Of a DNA stretch of 7,872 bases, positions 6,499-7,872 are shown piece after piece; positions within the stretch are counted from its first letter, which is position 1, and each line of letters starts with the position of its first letter. The stretch covers positions 1 to 7,872 of the forward strand of contig JAKASH010000118.1 in assembly GCA_021828225.1 (NCBI GenBank), written 5' to 3'. This DNA is from Acidobacteriota bacterium. GTDB lineage: Bacteria > Acidobacteriota > Terriglobia > UBA7540. The notes below the pieces were generated by a model. It did not search any database. It was given only the letters and a program-made list of their open reading frames with translations, and was not told the origin of the DNA. The position numbers and the translations under genes are program-made.

Positions 6499-6538
6499 TC
6501 AGCTTTCAATAGAAGTAGAATTTTCGAAGGGTGAATCA

Positions 6539-7453
6539 ATGGGAAAGCGGCCAAATTCGACTGTGGCAATTGTTGGACCGGGACGGCTTGGACAAGCCAT
6601 GGGCAAGTTGCTTTGGCAGGCGGGTGTGCCCATCAAATTTGTTGCGGCTCGGGAACTGGCGCGCGCCAGAAATGCGGTTCGATTTATCGGCGGCGGAAAG
6701 GCTCTCAGTCTCAAGGACCGCCGCCTGGCCGATGCCGATATCATATTAATCACGACTTCCGACACCGCATTGAATCCTGTCGCTCGCGAACTTGCAGGCT
6801 ACCGCGAAGACTGGTCCGGGCGAATTGTTCTTCACACCTGCGGCTCGGTGCCCGCGTGCGTCCTCGATCCGTTCAGGAACCGCGGCGCCAGCATCGGTGC
6901 GCTTCACCCGTATCAGACCATTCCCAATCCTTCTGCCGGCGTTCGAAATCTTCGGGGCGGTTTTTGGGCCGTGGAGGGTGACAGGAGAGCCGTTGCGGTG
7001 GCTCGGCGATGGGTGAAGATGTTTTCCGGAACGACGTTCGAACTGCAGCCCGATGCCAAGCCTATTTACCATCTGAGCGCGTTTCTGGTGTGTCCCACTG
7101 TGGTTACCCTGATGGACTGTTCCGAGCGGCTTCTGCAGCAGGCTGGCGTACCGAGAAGAGTCATCCGCCCGATGCTCGGAAGGTTTGTCTCAGAGACCGT
7201 GAGCAACTTCGTTGAGTTCGGAGCTCGCAAAGCCTTAACAGGACCCGCCGTGCGCGGCGACTGGACAACTCTCGAAAAGCACGTTGCCGAACTGCAGCGT
7301 TTTGCTCCGGAGGTGATCCCGGCATATATCGAGTTGCTGAACTTGATGCTCCGCGTTGCCGGAGCCAGTCCTGATCGCAGCAAGCGGGCCAGGAGAGCCA
7401 TATCCTCCGGCCTTCGTGCTGCCGCAAGGCCACAACGCAATACACCAAAATAA
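6539..7453 (+). CDS. Rossmann-like and DUF2520 domain protein
   Basis: Predicted cytoplasmic protein of 304 residues, matching the COG5495-type two-domain architecture. The N-terminal Rossmann fold has a dinucleotide-binding turn GPGRLG (13-18) after a hydrophobic beta strand, and continues to about 110, with IILITTSD (68-75) and LHTCGS (98-103). The C-terminal helical DUF2520 domain carries SIGALHPYQT (118-127), AVEGD (144-148), YHLSAFLVCP (177-186) and ALTGPAVRGD (232-241). The fold resembles ketopantoate reductase, prephenate dehydrogenase and 6-phosphogluconate dehydrogenase, so an NAD(P)-dependent oxidoreductase is likely, but the substrate is not known to me. The ATG at 6539 follows AAGGG (6527-6531) by 7 nt. 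The basic C-terminal tail (about 279-304) is probably disordered. Neighbours give no functional hint; it converges on groEL and shares a terminator with it. Confidence 0.88.
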   Translation: MGKRPNSTVAIVGPGRLGQAMGKLLWQAGVPIKFVAARELARARNAVRFIGGGKALSLKDRRLADADIILITTSDTALNPVARELAGYREDWSGRIVLHTCGSVPACVLDPFRNRGASIGALHPYQTIPNPSAGVRNLRGGFWAVEGDRRAVAVARRWVKMFSGTTFELQPDAKPIYHLSAFLVCPTVVTLMDCSERLLQQAGVPRRVIRPMLGRFVSETVSNFVEFGARKALTGPAVRGDWTTLEKHVAELQRFAPEVIPAYIELLNLMLRVAGASPDRSKRARRAISSGLRAAARPQRNTPK

Positions 7454-7454
7454 A

Positions 7455-7481
7455 AAGGGCGGGAAATTGATCCCCGCCCTT
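7455..7481. terminator. Bidirectional terminator, strongest for groEL
   Basis: AAGGGCGGG (7455-7463) and CCCGCCCTT (7473-7481) form a perfect 9-bp GC-rich stem with a 9-nt loop. On the minus strand it is followed by TTTTTATTTTGG (7456-7445), so it is a textbook intrinsic terminator about 42 nt past the groEL stop codon. That T-tract overlaps the last lysine codons and stop codon of the plus-strand DUF2520 gene. In the plus direction it is followed by TTCGTTCTTAC, a weaker tract. Confidence 0.85.
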
Positions 7482-7492
7482 CGTTCTTACGG

Positions 7493-7520
7493 TCAACTTT
7501 CAACTGTTGATTGTTTTTTT
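7493..7520 (+). terminator. Secondary plus-strand terminator candidate
   Basis: TCAAC (7493-7497) and GTTGA (7506-7510) can pair around an 8-nt loop, followed by TTG and a run of seven T (7514-7520). The stem is short and AT-rich, so it would be weak alone. It could back up the hairpin at 7455-7481 for transcripts from the DUF2520 gene before they enter groEL. Confidence 0.3.
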
Positions 7521-7522
7521 CC

Positions 7523-7872
7523 TTAGTACATTCCACCCATGCCACCGCCTCCGGGAGGCATAGCAGGAGCTTTCTCTTCCTTTTCCGGAATCTCGCAGAC
7601 CAGCGCCTCGGTTGTCAGCAGCAGCGAGGCGATGGAAGCGGAGTTCTGGAGAGCGGTTCGAGTAACCTTTGTCGGATCGATGACACCGGCCTCGACCAGG
7701 TCGCCGAAAGTCTCGGTCTGTGCATTGAATCCAAAGTTCGGATTGGTGTTGGCTCGTACTTTCTCCACCACCACGGCGCCTTCCCATCCTGCGTTCGAAG
7801 CAATCAGGCGTAACGGCTCTTCGAGCGCCCGCTTCACGATGTTGATGCCGATCTGCTCGTCTTCCTCAGCTT
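7523..7872 (-). CDS. groEL: 60-kDa chaperonin GroEL, C-terminal part
   Basis: Only the last 115 residues are in the window; the 5' end lies to the right of 7872. A full family member has about 540-550 residues. GroEL forms a double-ring ATP-driven folding chamber in the cytoplasm, capped by GroES. Visible is the C-terminal half of the equatorial domain, with [28 protein letters not shown] and [20 protein letters not shown], which are hallmark chaperonin segments. A short charged stretch ([10 protein letters not shown]) follows, then the flexible GGGGMGGMY tail that projects into the cavity. The ATP-binding GDGTTT region is outside the window, so activity and copy type cannot be judged. Transcription ends at the hairpin at 7455-7481. 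Whether groES lies upstream cannot be seen. Confidence 0.97.
   Translation of the reverse strand, partial: AEEDEQIGINIVKRALEEPLRLIASNAGWEGAVVVEKVRANTNPNFGFNAQTETFGDLVEAGVIDPTKVTRTALQNSASIASLLLTTEALVCEIPEKEEKAPAMPPGGGGMGGMY

Larger units (their letters stand above)
6159..6538. other. Non-coding region between the small membrane-protein gene and the DUF2520 gene
   Basis: This 380-bp stretch separates two divergently transcribed genes. It holds the 26-bp tandem repeat (6200-6251), a candidate minus-strand promoter (6185-6213), a palindrome TGACGTCA (6469-6476) and a candidate plus-strand promoter near 6493. Roughly 6252-6460 shows nothing I can name. A 60-codon minus-strand frame at 6210-6392 starts with TTG, has no good ribosome-binding site and is read through the repeat, so it is not called a gene. 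Confidence 0.6.

Noticed and set aside
7066..7545. Minus-strand 159-codon frame opposite the DUF2520 gene
   Set aside because: It runs through the shared terminator and overlaps the groEL 3' end in another frame, so it is an antisense shadow.

Overview
The window looks like ordinary chromosomal DNA from a moderately GC-rich, free-living Gram-negative-type bacterium. Secreted proteins carry Sec signal peptides, and there is a periplasmic SurA/PpiC-type folding factor, an exported hexosaminidase, UvrB, and a GroEL ending in a Gly/Met tail. The style of the genes (secreted GH20 enzyme with an LSA-QQ cleavage site, loosely packed monocistronic genes) is compatible with Acidobacteriota. That is an impression and not a demonstrated assignment. 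There are no tRNA or rRNA genes, no CRISPR array, no intact mobile element and no recognisable defence cluster.

Layout from left to right. Positions 1-209 are non-coding, with a small cluster of DnaA-box-like 9-mers and a foldable stretch. Positions 210-1208 (minus) encode a secreted parvulin-like protein that has lost the usual catalytic histidines. Positions 1209-1427 are intergenic and hold a perfect 14-bp inverted repeat. Positions 1428-3599 (minus) encode a secreted family 20 glycoside hydrolase. Positions 3600-3942 are a divergent control region with a minus-strand promoter for the hydrolase, a plus-strand promoter with a perfect TATAAT for uvrB, and a dyad between them. Positions 3943-5970 (plus) encode UvrB. 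Positions 5967-6158 (minus) probably encode a 63-residue single-pass membrane protein whose stop codon overlaps the uvrB stop. Positions 6159-6538 are non-coding and contain a perfect 26-bp tandem duplication that overlaps the likely promoter of the small gene. Positions 6539-7453 (plus) encode a Rossmann/DUF2520 protein. Positions 7455-7481 form a terminator shared with the convergent groEL, whose 3' end fills 7523-7872 (minus) and runs off the window.

The genes do not form one pathway. The parvulin-like protein and GroEL are both protein-folding factors but lie far apart, and UvrB is a stand-alone excision repair gene. I see no clear new multi-gene system. The most interesting items are the tandem repeat in front of the small membrane-protein gene, the interlocked stop codons of that gene and uvrB, and the histidine-less parvulin domain.
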